Source: Valencia hispanica (Eukaryota > Chordata > Actinopteri > Cyprinodontiformes > Valenciidae). Taken from it: 64,000 nt of DNA. The translations under genes were made by a program, and so were the position numbers. The notes beneath the pieces are model-generated. The model worked only from the letters and a program-made list of their open reading frames with translations, did no database searches and had not been told where the DNA came from. Shown here one piece after another: positions 1-9,489 of this stretch (position 1 is its first letter; every line of letters begins with the position of its first letter). The DNA lies in contig OY747712.1 of the NCBI GenBank assembly GCA_963556495.2, forward strand, positions 29,966,235-30,030,234, written 5' to 3'.

Positions 1-765
1 AGTGATAAAAAACCACCAGGGAATGTTATGAAAAAAGCTAAATCCAAGAGCCTTTTATTATTAGTGACTTCTTTTGGCTGAAAAAATTTTTTTATGATGA
101 GATTCAACCCTCGGTGTGGGAGACCCGCACCTTAAGAAATCTGGACCCAAAAAGGCAGAGACACCCTTATCCTGAAAACAGATGTTTTGAAAACTTTAAA
201 ACAGTCCTTTTTCTCTCTTAAACCTCTCATGTTTTCCTTAGGAGTTAAAAAATTAGACTGTAAAATATTTTTAACTCCAGAGAGAAGCCAGAAAACTTTG
301 ATAGTATTTAAGCATTAGTCAGCTTATATAATCAATTGAATGCTCATTCCTTTCTCAGAAAAAAACCCCTAACAGTTTTGTTTGAGGAAATCTGCAGAAT
401 GTTAATGTTGTTAGAACTAGTATTGGTAACTTTACAATTTAGATTGAAATCTATTTCAGCCAAGACATTATTTTGGATTGTAAAGGATTATGAAACTGTA
501 CACAAAACAAAATCTGTTTTCATTTAAATTTCAGCCAAAGAATTGCATATCAAACAATACTTACATATTTTCAAGTGATTACCTGAAAAGCCTTTACTAC
601 CATCACAGCAATCAAACCTTCTTTTAAAGTTTTATAGCTTTTTATTTCAAAAAGGTATTAGAAAAAAAGATAAATTAAATAAAAATAATGCCGAAGAGAC
701 TTACTTACAAAAGAATTAAATACCCAGAAGCAATAGAAACACTTTAAAAGATAGTAATGAATTTT

Positions 766-768
<3 letters not shown>

Positions 769-831
<63 letters not shown>
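769..831. repeat. (TA)n microsatellite
   Basis: About 31 uninterrupted TA dinucleotides, with ordinary AT-rich sequence on both sides. Length-variable repeat; no function inferred. Confidence 0.97.
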
Positions 832-835
<4 letters not shown>

Positions 836-2792
836 AATGTCCATTGGTGTTAAAAAGTGTCATGCAGGCATGTCCACTGCCTAGATGTCTTTTTTCAATG
901 TAACGGAAACTGAATTGACAATGTTTTCCCAGTTTTCTGGTGGAATCATTTCATTTACTTCTTTTTCACACTAATCAAATGTTTCATGTTTACAAGGAAA
1001 CATTTGAAACATGTTTCATGTTTACAATAGTATTTTTCTTTTTTGTAGCTTTTTTTGCCTTTTGCATTGAGCTCCAATCCTTTGAGGTCAGACGACCTCC
1101 TTGCCACTCCCTAATCTTCATCTCCCTCTGGCTGGGTCACAACAAAATATTACATTACTTCAAGTCAGAAGAAACATTGCAGTAAATTTTAAATTCCATA
1201 GTAAAACATTGAAACGAATGTTATGAAAGACAACTAAATTTGCCAAGGGAAATAAATATGTTTGGGTTCAATTGCAATCTCTATTATTTTGCACAGAAGA
1301 AAAAGCTGTCTCTTTCAATAAAAATAAAACAAATTACCCTGTCATGTAATTACAGGCTGAAAATAACTAGCATGAATGAGGTTTTCACTTGGATTTCTTG
1401 TGACAAAAAATTAAATGGCCTTAAATTAATTTTTATTTTTTAGTATTTGAAAAATAAAGCACTCTTACTCTTAAAGGTTGAAGGAATGTGTCAAATATAG
1501 GCCTACGCTTTTTTAAAGACCAGAATTTAATAAAAGTGGAAATACTTATCGTCTATTAAAGCAAACTTTTCATATTAAAAAGACCTCAAAAATATCACAC
1601 AAGAGCTCTTAACATTACAATTACGTTGATGTCTGCCATTGTTGGGAAAGACAAAATGTGGCAGATGTAAAATGCAGTTGTATGAGAAAGTAAGATTCAT
1701 GATAGAAAAAACAGGGATCTGTGATGTGTCAGTTCATCTGTCTATGTGTCACCATGTGGAGTGAAAGGTGAATGTAATGGAGGGAAATGGTATGAGCATA
1801 AAAATTTGTGAAGCAGTGAATTTGCAGTTAGATAATGAGCTTACCAAGGGGGCACATTAGTTATTTATTTCCAGAGCTTGTTTCGTTTAGAGAAGGGCAC
1901 AGCAATTAGCTCTGAGGAGATGACATCCCTGTGCGCCCAAGTACTTGGCTGGGAGGCAATACAGAGCCTTGTCTAAAATGCTAAAAAACCTGTAGGGCCT
2001 GGCAAGCGGGGGAAGAGAAAGAGCATCACGTCTGTGACCAGCCATGACATCCTAAAAGCAGCACAGCCAGCTGGAGCTATCAGTGGAGAGAGAAACAAAC
2101 AGCAGCTGGCTTGAAATTTACTATGCCCAAAAAGAGAAAGGGCATGTGTGTAATGGTCTTGAGGGTTTACTGCATGTGTGTGGGTCTACTTCTTTTCTGT
2201 GAGGTATCTCTTTCCTTTCATTAATTAAATTATTTCCTTAGTTCCGTAGAAATGCAGTACTATTTTAAATTAGTTTTATGTCAAGTATCAATTAATGAAT
2301 TCTGATAACCCCCTTTAATTTTTGTAGCCCCGGAAGCCTGGGCCCAAGATTGTCAGATGCTAATCTAAATATAATATTCCCCTCTCCACGTTGTATTGTG
2401 CTGTGGGCACCACAACTTTGTGTCCAGTTACACGTTTCTTCTGTGCACCTTGGCCTTGTTCCTATATTTCGATCACGGCATACTAACCTTGAGTAATAAC
2501 ACTACTGTTTTGCAGTATTTACACAAAATTTACAATGAACATGCATAACATTATCTATTTTATTTTATTTAAAACACAAAAGACAAAAAATATTCTTACT
2601 GTCTCTAAATAACACAAAATGTAGTTTTTTTTCTGCTAGAATAATGTAATTCATAGCATTTATACATTGTAATTTTAATTTAGACACATGGAATAAAAAT
2701 TGTAGAAAATATGAAAATATACAGAAGAAACATTCTTTAAATTTTGTAGACATTATCGTGCAGGATAGAAAGAAAATGTGGTTCCACTTGAC

Positions 2793-2825
2793 TGTGTGTT
2801 CACAGTGAGAAACTGTGAACACACA
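2793..2825. repeat. Short perfect inverted repeat (hairpin)
   Basis: A 14-nt arm (2793-2806) is followed by a 5-nt spacer (gagaa) and its exact reverse complement (2812-2825). The arms are built on TGTGTTCACAGT. I could not extend the symmetry outward, so it is not obviously the core of a foldback transposon. It could be a small hairpin, a decayed MITE, or a palindromic protein-binding site. Confidence 0.85.
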
Positions 2826-3533
2826 ATGAAATTTTGCATTCCTTTTAAGAGAAAAAAAATGTACTATCTCTTTTTTGGTCCATCCCAGCTTCATTTGATG
2901 CGCTGCATAAGAAAGATATTGACACAAGTTTCTTGCACAGATAATCTGGTCAGGTTTTAACATCAAGTAACCTTTGTTGATTCTAGAGCATTCACAGCAT
3001 AAACCCTGTGTAGTAACAAAAAACACCCATCAAAGAATTGTAATACAACAGGAAGACTCTTCAGCAATAAACACATTCAAAAACCCATAGGTCTTTCTTT
3101 TTTTGGAAAACTAATAGTGGACAGGTATGTATAAGGAGTACAGGGATTTAGGTAGAGGATCTTAGATGGACTAGTAGAAATGTCTGTTCTTTCCTTATGG
3201 GGATCTGTATTTTGGAGTTGTCTATCCAGTTGAAGGATAAAAGAAAATACCCATGGGAACCATAGATTATCTGTGGAACATCTATGCATTTGCTTATTGC
3301 AAAAGTTGTTACGGTCTTGATTTAGAAATTTATATTTATATTTTTTTAAATAAACTTTTCTTTCTTTTAATAAATGTGGCCAATTCCAAATTTATTCCTT
3401 TACTATAGTATCTGTTGCTACCTGAGGGAAATCTACAGAAAGCGTACGGGCAGCCAATAAAACCACTCACATAAGCATCTCTTCAACTAATTACTGAGCC
3501 CTAAGTGCAATAGAGCAACAATATATCTGGTTA

Positions 3534-3555
3534 CCCCCCCCCCCCCCCTCCCCCC
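3534..3555. repeat. Poly-C tract
   Basis: A run of about 15 C, one T, then six C, followed by an A-run. Similar C-runs occur at 18001-18021 and 29389-29395. Low complexity only. Confidence 0.95.
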
Positions 3556-6179
3556 AAAAAAAGCTTTATTTTACTCATCATGAAAAATCTGATTTTTTAA
3601 GATGCAAAGTCCAAGCATTCAATTAGAGAGACACATCCTGTCACCCAAGGAAAAAGCACCTCTAATCCAATTTGGTACACTAGAAATTTCTGTTTGTGTA
3701 CCTTCATTAAACAGGGGATGTGCTCTAAACAAGAAAGGACGAAGCCTCGTTTGAAATGTCAGCCTTCCAAGATATTAATTGGAGCTGAGAGCCTCCAATC
3801 AAGAGAACAAAATGGTGTCGACCAAGGTGATTGGTAATGAGTCTGGCTTTGTATGTGGGTGAAAGTTTGGCTGATTGAAATTACTAGCTGTGACTGACCC
3901 AGCTATAAACGTAGTCATTTTGTCCATAATAAGTGCAGCATCCTCATAGTTTTCTCAACTATGTGATATGACAATCGGGAGGTTAGAGTTGTCACAGCAA
4001 ATTATTATTGGAAGCATCCCTTCTGGTGAAACATACATGCAACTTGATGCAATAGCATGGCTTAAAAAAGTACGATAAAAGGCATGGTGACTGAATATAG
4101 AATATTTTATTAATGTTTTATCATTACTACCAGTATCAGAAGGGTTTCAAAAGAGTTTAAACGTATACTATGTAGAATGAAAACTATCATTAACATATTT
4201 AATTATAGCTTCAAATTGAGATTTTTGCTAATAAAGTTTTAATTCAAATGAAAAAAGAAGTTATATTTTGCCTTCCACATGTTTTGGCATCCCTTTTAAA
4301 GATCTGTAAAAAGACCTCAAACTCTCCTTTATTGCAGTAGCACTCTGAAAAAAAATTTTTAATCCAGAAAATAAAAACTTTGGCTCATGTGTAGCTCTGT
4401 TTACCACAGTTCCAGTTGTTTTAAACTATATAGGTTTTGCTGTTACTGTCAATGGGAGCAAATGTAGCTGACCAGCTATTTTACTTTTCTAACTTACAAA
4501 TACCTCATCTGTGATATGTGGCTTGTTGTCTTGTTGCTTTGAATAGTGGCTAATTAAAAACAATATATTTTTTAAAGCATTTTTCTTCCCCTCTCCCAAA
4601 AACGTACTCAAATTAAAAGATGATGTTTCAAAATATTTGGGAGTTCAATTAAGCAACAGCATTGCGAGATTATTTATTTCTTTAACATCTTTATCTTTCT
4701 ATGAGTAATCTAATTAAATGATTACCAACCAGGAGTGCCATGAAAAACACAGGAAGGGGACTGTGTTTTAATGTCAAAGAGTCCGCCAACATCTTTTTTT
4801 AAAATTCAAAATACTACAAAGATGAACAGCAAGAACAAATGCAGTATTAACTGCTTTACAATAAATAACTGCCTATTGTGAGTGAGTTTAAAGAGTTGAA
4901 AAAATAATTAAATTGCATCAACTATTTTGAACTCTTTTATTTCCTTACATTCCTTACATTTATATTCATAGCATATTTTTATTGGTGATATAAACAGGCA
5001 GATGTAATATCCAGATTCAAGACTTATTGTTTTTTAGGCTCATTCAGAGAGAGAAAGGAATATACAGAAAGATGACAAAAAAAAATATAAAGGTATAAGA
5101 TGCTGGGTCATTCTCTGAATTCGGTCCACATTGGGGTCTCTGGTTACTGAAAAATCTACTTTCACGAAATTGTTTCTGAACACTGCATCTGATGAAGGAC
5201 TATTTGTACCTCTAAGAAACTGTTTTTATTCACCTTAGGCAGAAACTCTCAAACAATATAAGGAATATTTTTGTTATAATGGTCGTTTTAAAACTGTTTT
5301 TTGTTACAGGGTTGAATGTTATGGGGTCGAAGATTTTAGCTAAAAGTAGCATGAAACAGCGTATAGCATGAGAAAAACAAGAAATATATATATTTTTCAA
5401 AACAATCATTAGCTTTTTCACACACACAAAAAAAATCATGAATATCATTTTTTTGCATGTAACAGTGTTGAAAGGTTGACCCTGACCATGTCAGTTTGAT
5501 GATAAAAACTATAAAATATAGGTCAGAAAGTATGCTAACACTTACCTATCTTTACTGTATGAGCAGGAAAAGACTTGAGAGTTGGCTTTAAAAATGGGGA
5601 GATTTGTATGCTTTTACAGGGTTGAAAAAGAATGGGGGACATATTTAATTTGTGCTAGTAGGTTAAAGAGGAGAGGCAAATAATTATATTACCAGAAAAT
5701 ACTTCTGTTTTCTGTCTATTTACATTTATATTTCATTCACTGAAAAGCAACTGGCAAATGGGGATGTGCTTATTTTGCCGACCTCTACTCATTGGAAACA
5801 CATAAAACTTTTAAAAACACCATTTTTAAAATATTTTTGTGTCATGATGCAAAGGAACATATATCCTTTTATTTCTTGTTTTGAAATGTATTTCGTGATT
5901 TACTTGAAATAAAAATCTTTGTGATAAACCTGTGAGACACTGAGTGCACCGAATATAAAGAATCACCCTGCTAAATGCTGAAATCTAACCCTGTGTAAAG
6001 GTACTAAACAACAAGGCAACTGTTAGTTTTGAGTAAAAGAAAAGTTATATTAAAGGAGTCATAACCTAGTATTATCTTGGATACTCATGCTCTATTATAG
6101 TCTTCAGGCACTTCTAAAAAAAAAAGAGAAAAAAATTAACACAGAGCTCCTCTGACCCTTATTTCTGAAGGCATTATTG

Positions 6180-6290
6180 TCTCGCGAGATCTGATGCGAT
6201 ACTTCGGCTGTCGTGGACGAGCATTGTAATAATGCAAATGAGGGGCGCGTTGATTGGTGGCAGGAAGGAGGGGGGTTGACACCGCAGGTA
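6180..6290. promoter_or_regulatory. Promoter-like motif cluster
   Basis: Seen directly: the palindrome TCTCGCGAGA (6180-6189), an exact POU octamer ATGCAAAT (6232-6239), an inverted CCAAT box ATTGG (6253-6257) and a splice-donor-like CAG|GTAACG at 6285-6293, in a locally CpG-containing stretch within AT-rich DNA. TCTCGCGAGA is a known core element of TATA-less vertebrate promoters. No coding exon follows on either strand, so if active this could drive a non-coding transcript. It may also be an old transposon end. Strand is undecided. Confidence 0.35.
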
Positions 6291-6621
6291 ACGCTTCAGC
6301 CTAAAAACACAGCCTTACCGTTTCAATATCAGGCAAGCCTCTGATTGTTGGAATTGCCCCTTTTACCAAACGGAGCTTTGATGCCAACTTTGCCTGATAT
6401 TGTCCCAAATTCATAAAGGATTTTGGCGTAAAAAAAATAGAAAAAATATTTCCATGTTGATTCTGGCAGTTAACAACAGAGCAACTCACGTGTGCACTAT
6501 GTTTCTGGTAGAAATGGTTTTAGCTGATTAAAATAAAAGGCTGACACAAATATGTCTTCTTCATGCATCATTGCGTGAAGAAACTTTCTGCATCTTTCAC
6601 GGTGGATTTCTTACTTTGAAT

Positions 6622-6882
6622 CGGTGATGTGTCGGTCGCGAACGAACCGGCTCTAAGAGCTAACTCTTTGAAGTGAACGATTGGAGTCGGCTCGTCATTG
6701 GGAGCCGTTTTTTTTTTTTTCATTCCCCCCTCCTTGTTTTGGTACACATCATTTTGCATTAATTTTGGTAATAAATACACTTTAAGCAATAGAAAATCTG
6801 AGGAGCCGAAAGAGCTGGCTCTTTATGGTGAGCCAAGCCAAAAGAACTGGCTCTCCAAAAAGAGCTGGAATTCCCATCACCA
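6622..6882. mobile_element. hAT-type MITE, degenerate
   Basis: The left end reads CGGTGATGTGTCGG and the right end, on the opposite strand, TGGTGATGGGAATTCC. Both resemble the CAGTGATGG-type terminus of vertebrate hAT elements. The interior repeats GAGCCGGCTC/AAGAGCTGGCTC-like words in both orientations, also typical of that family. It has no coding capacity. I could not find an intact 8-bp target duplication; only GAAT is shared at the borders. Family assignment is from end similarity and is not certain. Confidence 0.5.
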
Positions 6883-7008
6883 GAATTCAGTAATGGCGGC
6901 GCTCGATTGAATATGAGGGGGAGAGGAGCAAGGGGAGAGGGGAGAGAGGGAGGGCGGGCTTCCTGCATCATAGGTAGGTCTGCGATGTCTATATATGGTA
7001 TATCCTGC

Positions 7009-7030
7009 GCCGACTTGACGTCAAGTCGGC
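7009..7030. promoter_or_regulatory. 22-bp perfect palindrome centred on a CRE
   Basis: Bases 7009-7030 equal their own reverse complement. The central eight are TGACGTCA (7016-7023), the full cAMP response element. An E-box CACGTG lies 43 bp downstream (7066-7071) and a TATATATGG stretch about 20 bp upstream. No ORF starts nearby. It may be a bZIP binding site or part of a decayed transposon. Confidence 0.6.
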
Positions 7031-8442
7031 CAGAAATTAAAACCACGTATTTTTGAGTGCGCGTGCACGTGGGCTGGTTGACGAACCCAGGGGTAAACAA
7101 ACGCTTCACTTTTAAATATCGGTTTCCCGGGCAGTGTATAATCGTTAGGCAATCATAACATACATTTTTTTCTCATGGAAAAGTGAAAATTACAGGTCAT
7201 GACTCTTTTACCAATAAAGAAAGGGTTACTTAGGGAAGTTTTTCTTTTAGTGTTTGCACACATAGCTGCACAAAAAGTACAAGCATGTGCAAGTTTGGGT
7301 GTGTGTGCATGGGCACGGGTCACACGGGTGCTGCAGAAATGTTGCCAGTACAAGAAAAGATTCTTATTGAAGGAGGCTGGGAACCACTGCTCTAACTTTA
7401 ATCATTAAACTATTCTTTTCTTTTTGGAATTTATTTTTTATTTATTCTGGATGTGCTGTGTTCATATGTGCACCTGTAAACATGAGCACCATAAAGGGGT
7501 GGAAGGTTAGGACGATTCTAAGGGCCCAGGCTGATGAAGGGCCCAGAAGAGCAGACCCCTTTTTTTATTTTCCTATCTATTTTCTCATTTTAATACATAC
7601 GTTAAATGTGCTAGGGCCCCTCATGCCCTTAATGTGTATTTTGTCTATTTTGACCATAGATTTAATATTTAACTAATAATTTATTTACTGTTTCAGTAAC
7701 ACCCCTCCCCTTTACAATGGTTTATTCCACCTGTCCTTCCGAGCTGCTCGTTAGCAGTGTCGCCAACATAGCGACTTCAGTCTAACAACTTTTCAGACCC
7801 CCTTAACGACTTTTTTTTCCAAAAAGCGCCTAGCGACAAATCTAGCTACGTTTCTGACCATCCTTAGCTACTTTCTGTGAAATTTTGTCGCCGATATTTC
7901 CTGCAGTTAAGAGACCCAGCTTGCTCCTTCCTAACGCTCAGAAAGGGAATGATCTGCGCATGTGTATGCTGCATGATCAGAGTATGTCGACTGAGCAGTT
8001 AATGTTTATACAAAAGTAAAAAATAAATCGGCATGTATATAAAACCGATCTTTCAACGGGAATTAAGGCTGAAGCTTGTCTGTATTACACTACATCGGCA
8101 TCTCACACCTGTGGTGCATTCAAGGAACGTTCGAAATGTATAGTGAGTTCAAAAACGTAGGACATTTAAAACTTATGACAAAAAACCCCACCGAAAATAA
8201 TACCATAAGCAATAAACTTCTGTTTAATGGCGGTTGGCAAGAAACATTTGATGCATGCTAAATATGCCCTACTTATTTTTTTTACAAGTACTAAAAAACA
8301 AACAACTATATTCTCTCTATTAATTTCGTCTTCTTGAGATATCTCAGCAATTTTTCTTCCAGAACTTTAAATTTTGTTTGAAAGGTCTTTGATGTACAGT
8401 TGCAATTTGATATCTTGTAAATTTTGTACCAGTTTTCTCAAC

Positions 8443-8582
8443 AGTTTACTTCAGGCAAAATAATAGAACATGTTCCACAGTCTCTTCTTGAAGACAAAAG
8501 TCACATTTCCCAGTAGTGTGTTTCCCCTGTTTAAATTATATATTGTTTAACCCTGTAATCCTAATCTAAATATAATTATTTC
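8443..8582 (-). pseudogene. LINE ORF C-terminal fragment with CCHC knuckle
   Basis: On the minus strand the frame reads ...FKQGKHTTGKCDFCLQEE then TVEHVLLFC. This gives a C-x2-C-x7-H-x4-C pattern preceded by a GK-H-TG motif, the sort of C-terminal zinc knuckle found at the end of several LINE ORF2 proteins. Two in-frame stops lie upstream. The same fragment occurs in all three copies of the composite element (14438-14575, 55410-55545), so it was carried in before the element spread. The LINE clade is uncertain. Confidence 0.6.
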
Positions 8583-8612
8583 CTCCTTCCGGTTTTATTT
8601 GTCATCTCATGA

Positions 8613-8645
8613 TGACGTCATTATGCAAATTAGCGTATGACGTCA
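8613..8645. promoter_or_regulatory. CRE-octamer-CRE cluster (copy 1)
   Basis: Two exact TGACGTCA sites (8613-8620, 8638-8645) flank an exact ATGCAAAT octamer (8623-8630). The same order is kept in the other two copies of the host element with one or two changes per CRE. Whether it is bound or active cannot be told from sequence. Confidence 0.7.
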
Positions 8646-8685
8646 TCTGGCGACAACTAGCAACTTTCTGGGACAAGAAATTAGC

Positions 8686-8735
8686 TGAAGTTTTAAAAGT
8701 GTACAAGGCATGAAGTTTTAAAAGTGTACAAGGCA
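8686..8735. repeat. 25-bp tandem duplication
   Basis: Two identical 25-bp units sit directly adjacent (8686-8710, 8711-8735), beginning TGAAGTTTTAAAAGTG. They lie exactly where the composite element loses its right end, so the duplication may be tied to that rearrangement. Confidence 0.9.
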
Positions 8736-9040
8736 TGTTTATTGGGGTACATTTTATCTGTAAAAAATATGGGGGACCCAGAATTTTTTTTTCCATAGGG
8801 CCCAGAATTTCTGGCGGCACCCCTGCCTGTAAATACGTCACATTTTATCTTTTTTCAGTGCTATAATTGTAAACATATTACATACACTTGAGAAAGGCCT
8901 TAGTATTCATGCTACTGTTTAGCTATATTTTTAATTTGATTTAAAACAAAATACTACAACAAAACAGACACAAAATTGCCTGATGTATTGCCCTAAATAT
9001 GGGATTTGCATTACAGCAGTCAGACATAGTGGTAATTACT

Positions 9041-9300
9041 GGGGGATCATGGCTCATATGGTAGGAGTTTGTCCCGTAACTGGTAGGTTGCCTGTTCGAA
9101 CCCCTGATCCATCTGTCTCAGTCTTTGTGTCCTTGGGTAAGACACTTCACCTACCTTGTCTGCAGAGGCCACGGTGCCGCCTTTGTATGGCACTCTCAAT
9201 GCTACAATGTAGCTTACTACCACCAGTAGGGAGAATGACTGAATATAGTGTAAAGCACTTTGTGGTCTTTTGACTGAAAAAAGCACTTTGCCATTTACCA
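9041..9300 (+). mobile_element. tRNA-derived SINE
   Basis: An RNA polymerase III A box TGGCTCATATGG lies at 9050-9061 and a B box TGTTCGAACCC at 9093-9103, 43 bp apart as in tRNA genes. The body matches the SINE at 28075-28280 in reverse (shared words: CTGTCTCAGT, TTGTGTCC, CTACAATGTAGC). The 3' part contains GTAAAGCACTTTG, resembling LINE tails. The tRNA region has lost cloverleaf pairing and is not a functional tRNA gene. Confidence 0.75.
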
Positions 9301-9318
9301 CTACTGGATAATCAAAGG

Positions 9319-9489
9319 CAAGGTAAGGCAATTTTATTTGTATAGCACACTTTCAACAACAAGGTAATTCAAGGTACTTTACATGATAAGGGAATAAAAT
9401 AAAAATAGCAGTAAAACACAGACAAAGCATATAAAGTAAAAACAGCAATAAAGTAAGAAGAACACACAAAACATATGATACATCAAAGG
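9319..9489 (-). mobile_element. L2 LINE 3' end, second subfamily
   Basis: Read on the minus strand it ends in ...GTGCTATACAAATAAAATTGCCTTACCTTGCC, with the (CTTGC)n-type tail of the element at 44590-49882, and it aligns by eye to 36975-37140. It is severely 5' truncated. ATCAAAGG occurs at both borders (9311-9318, 9482-9489). However, ATCAAAG also belongs to this LINE, judging by the other copy, so the right copy could be element sequence; microhomology at the 5' junction would explain both. Confidence 0.7.

Larger units (their letters stand above)
1..6170. other. Unassigned AT-rich non-coding DNA
   Basis: No reading frame here resembles a known protein, and no element ends or target duplications were seen. 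The stretch contains a (TA)n tract, a C-run and a short hairpin (listed separately). Parts around 1860-2110, 3590-4010 and 4630-4740 are less A/T-monotonous and have several homeodomain-type ATTA/TAAT cores, so they could be conserved non-coding sequence. This is an impression only; nothing was aligned. Confidence 0.5.
7755..8685 (+). mobile_element. Composite DNA element, copy 1 (right end lost)
   Basis: Starts CAGTGTCGCCAACATAGCGA and is rich in GCGAC words. It can be followed against 54778-55883 for about 900 bp, including shared internal sequence near 8110-8250 and 55075-55220. It also shares a LINE-derived segment (8443-8582, minus) and a CRE-octamer-CRE cluster (8613-8645). The right inverted terminus present in copy 3 is missing; homology stops near 8665-8685. 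It lies within the hAT-like element 7481-8825. CAGTG ends and the imperfect 8-bp duplication of copy 3 suggest a hAT relative. Confidence 0.65.
7481..8825. mobile_element. hAT-like DNA element, non-autonomous
   Basis: The element is flanked by a perfect 8-bp direct repeat CCTGTAAA (7473-7480 and 8826-8833), the duplication length of hAT transposons. It begins with CA and ends with TG. The right end read on the other strand is CAGGGGTGCCGCCAGAAA, a terminus with GGGCCC-rich subterminal sequence. The left end has the same GGGGTGG...GGGCCC layout but has diverged. No transposase is recognisable. Most of the interior (7755-8685) is a second, younger DNA element. Confidence 0.7.

Noticed and set aside
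9093..9103. B box suggesting a functional tRNA gene
   Set aside because: The head lacks paired stems and a plausible anticodon arm; it is a SINE.
9047..9331. 94-residue minus-strand frame similar to a frame at 28080-28307
   Set aside because: The similarity is real at the DNA level because both are copies of one SINE; the peptides are not proteins.
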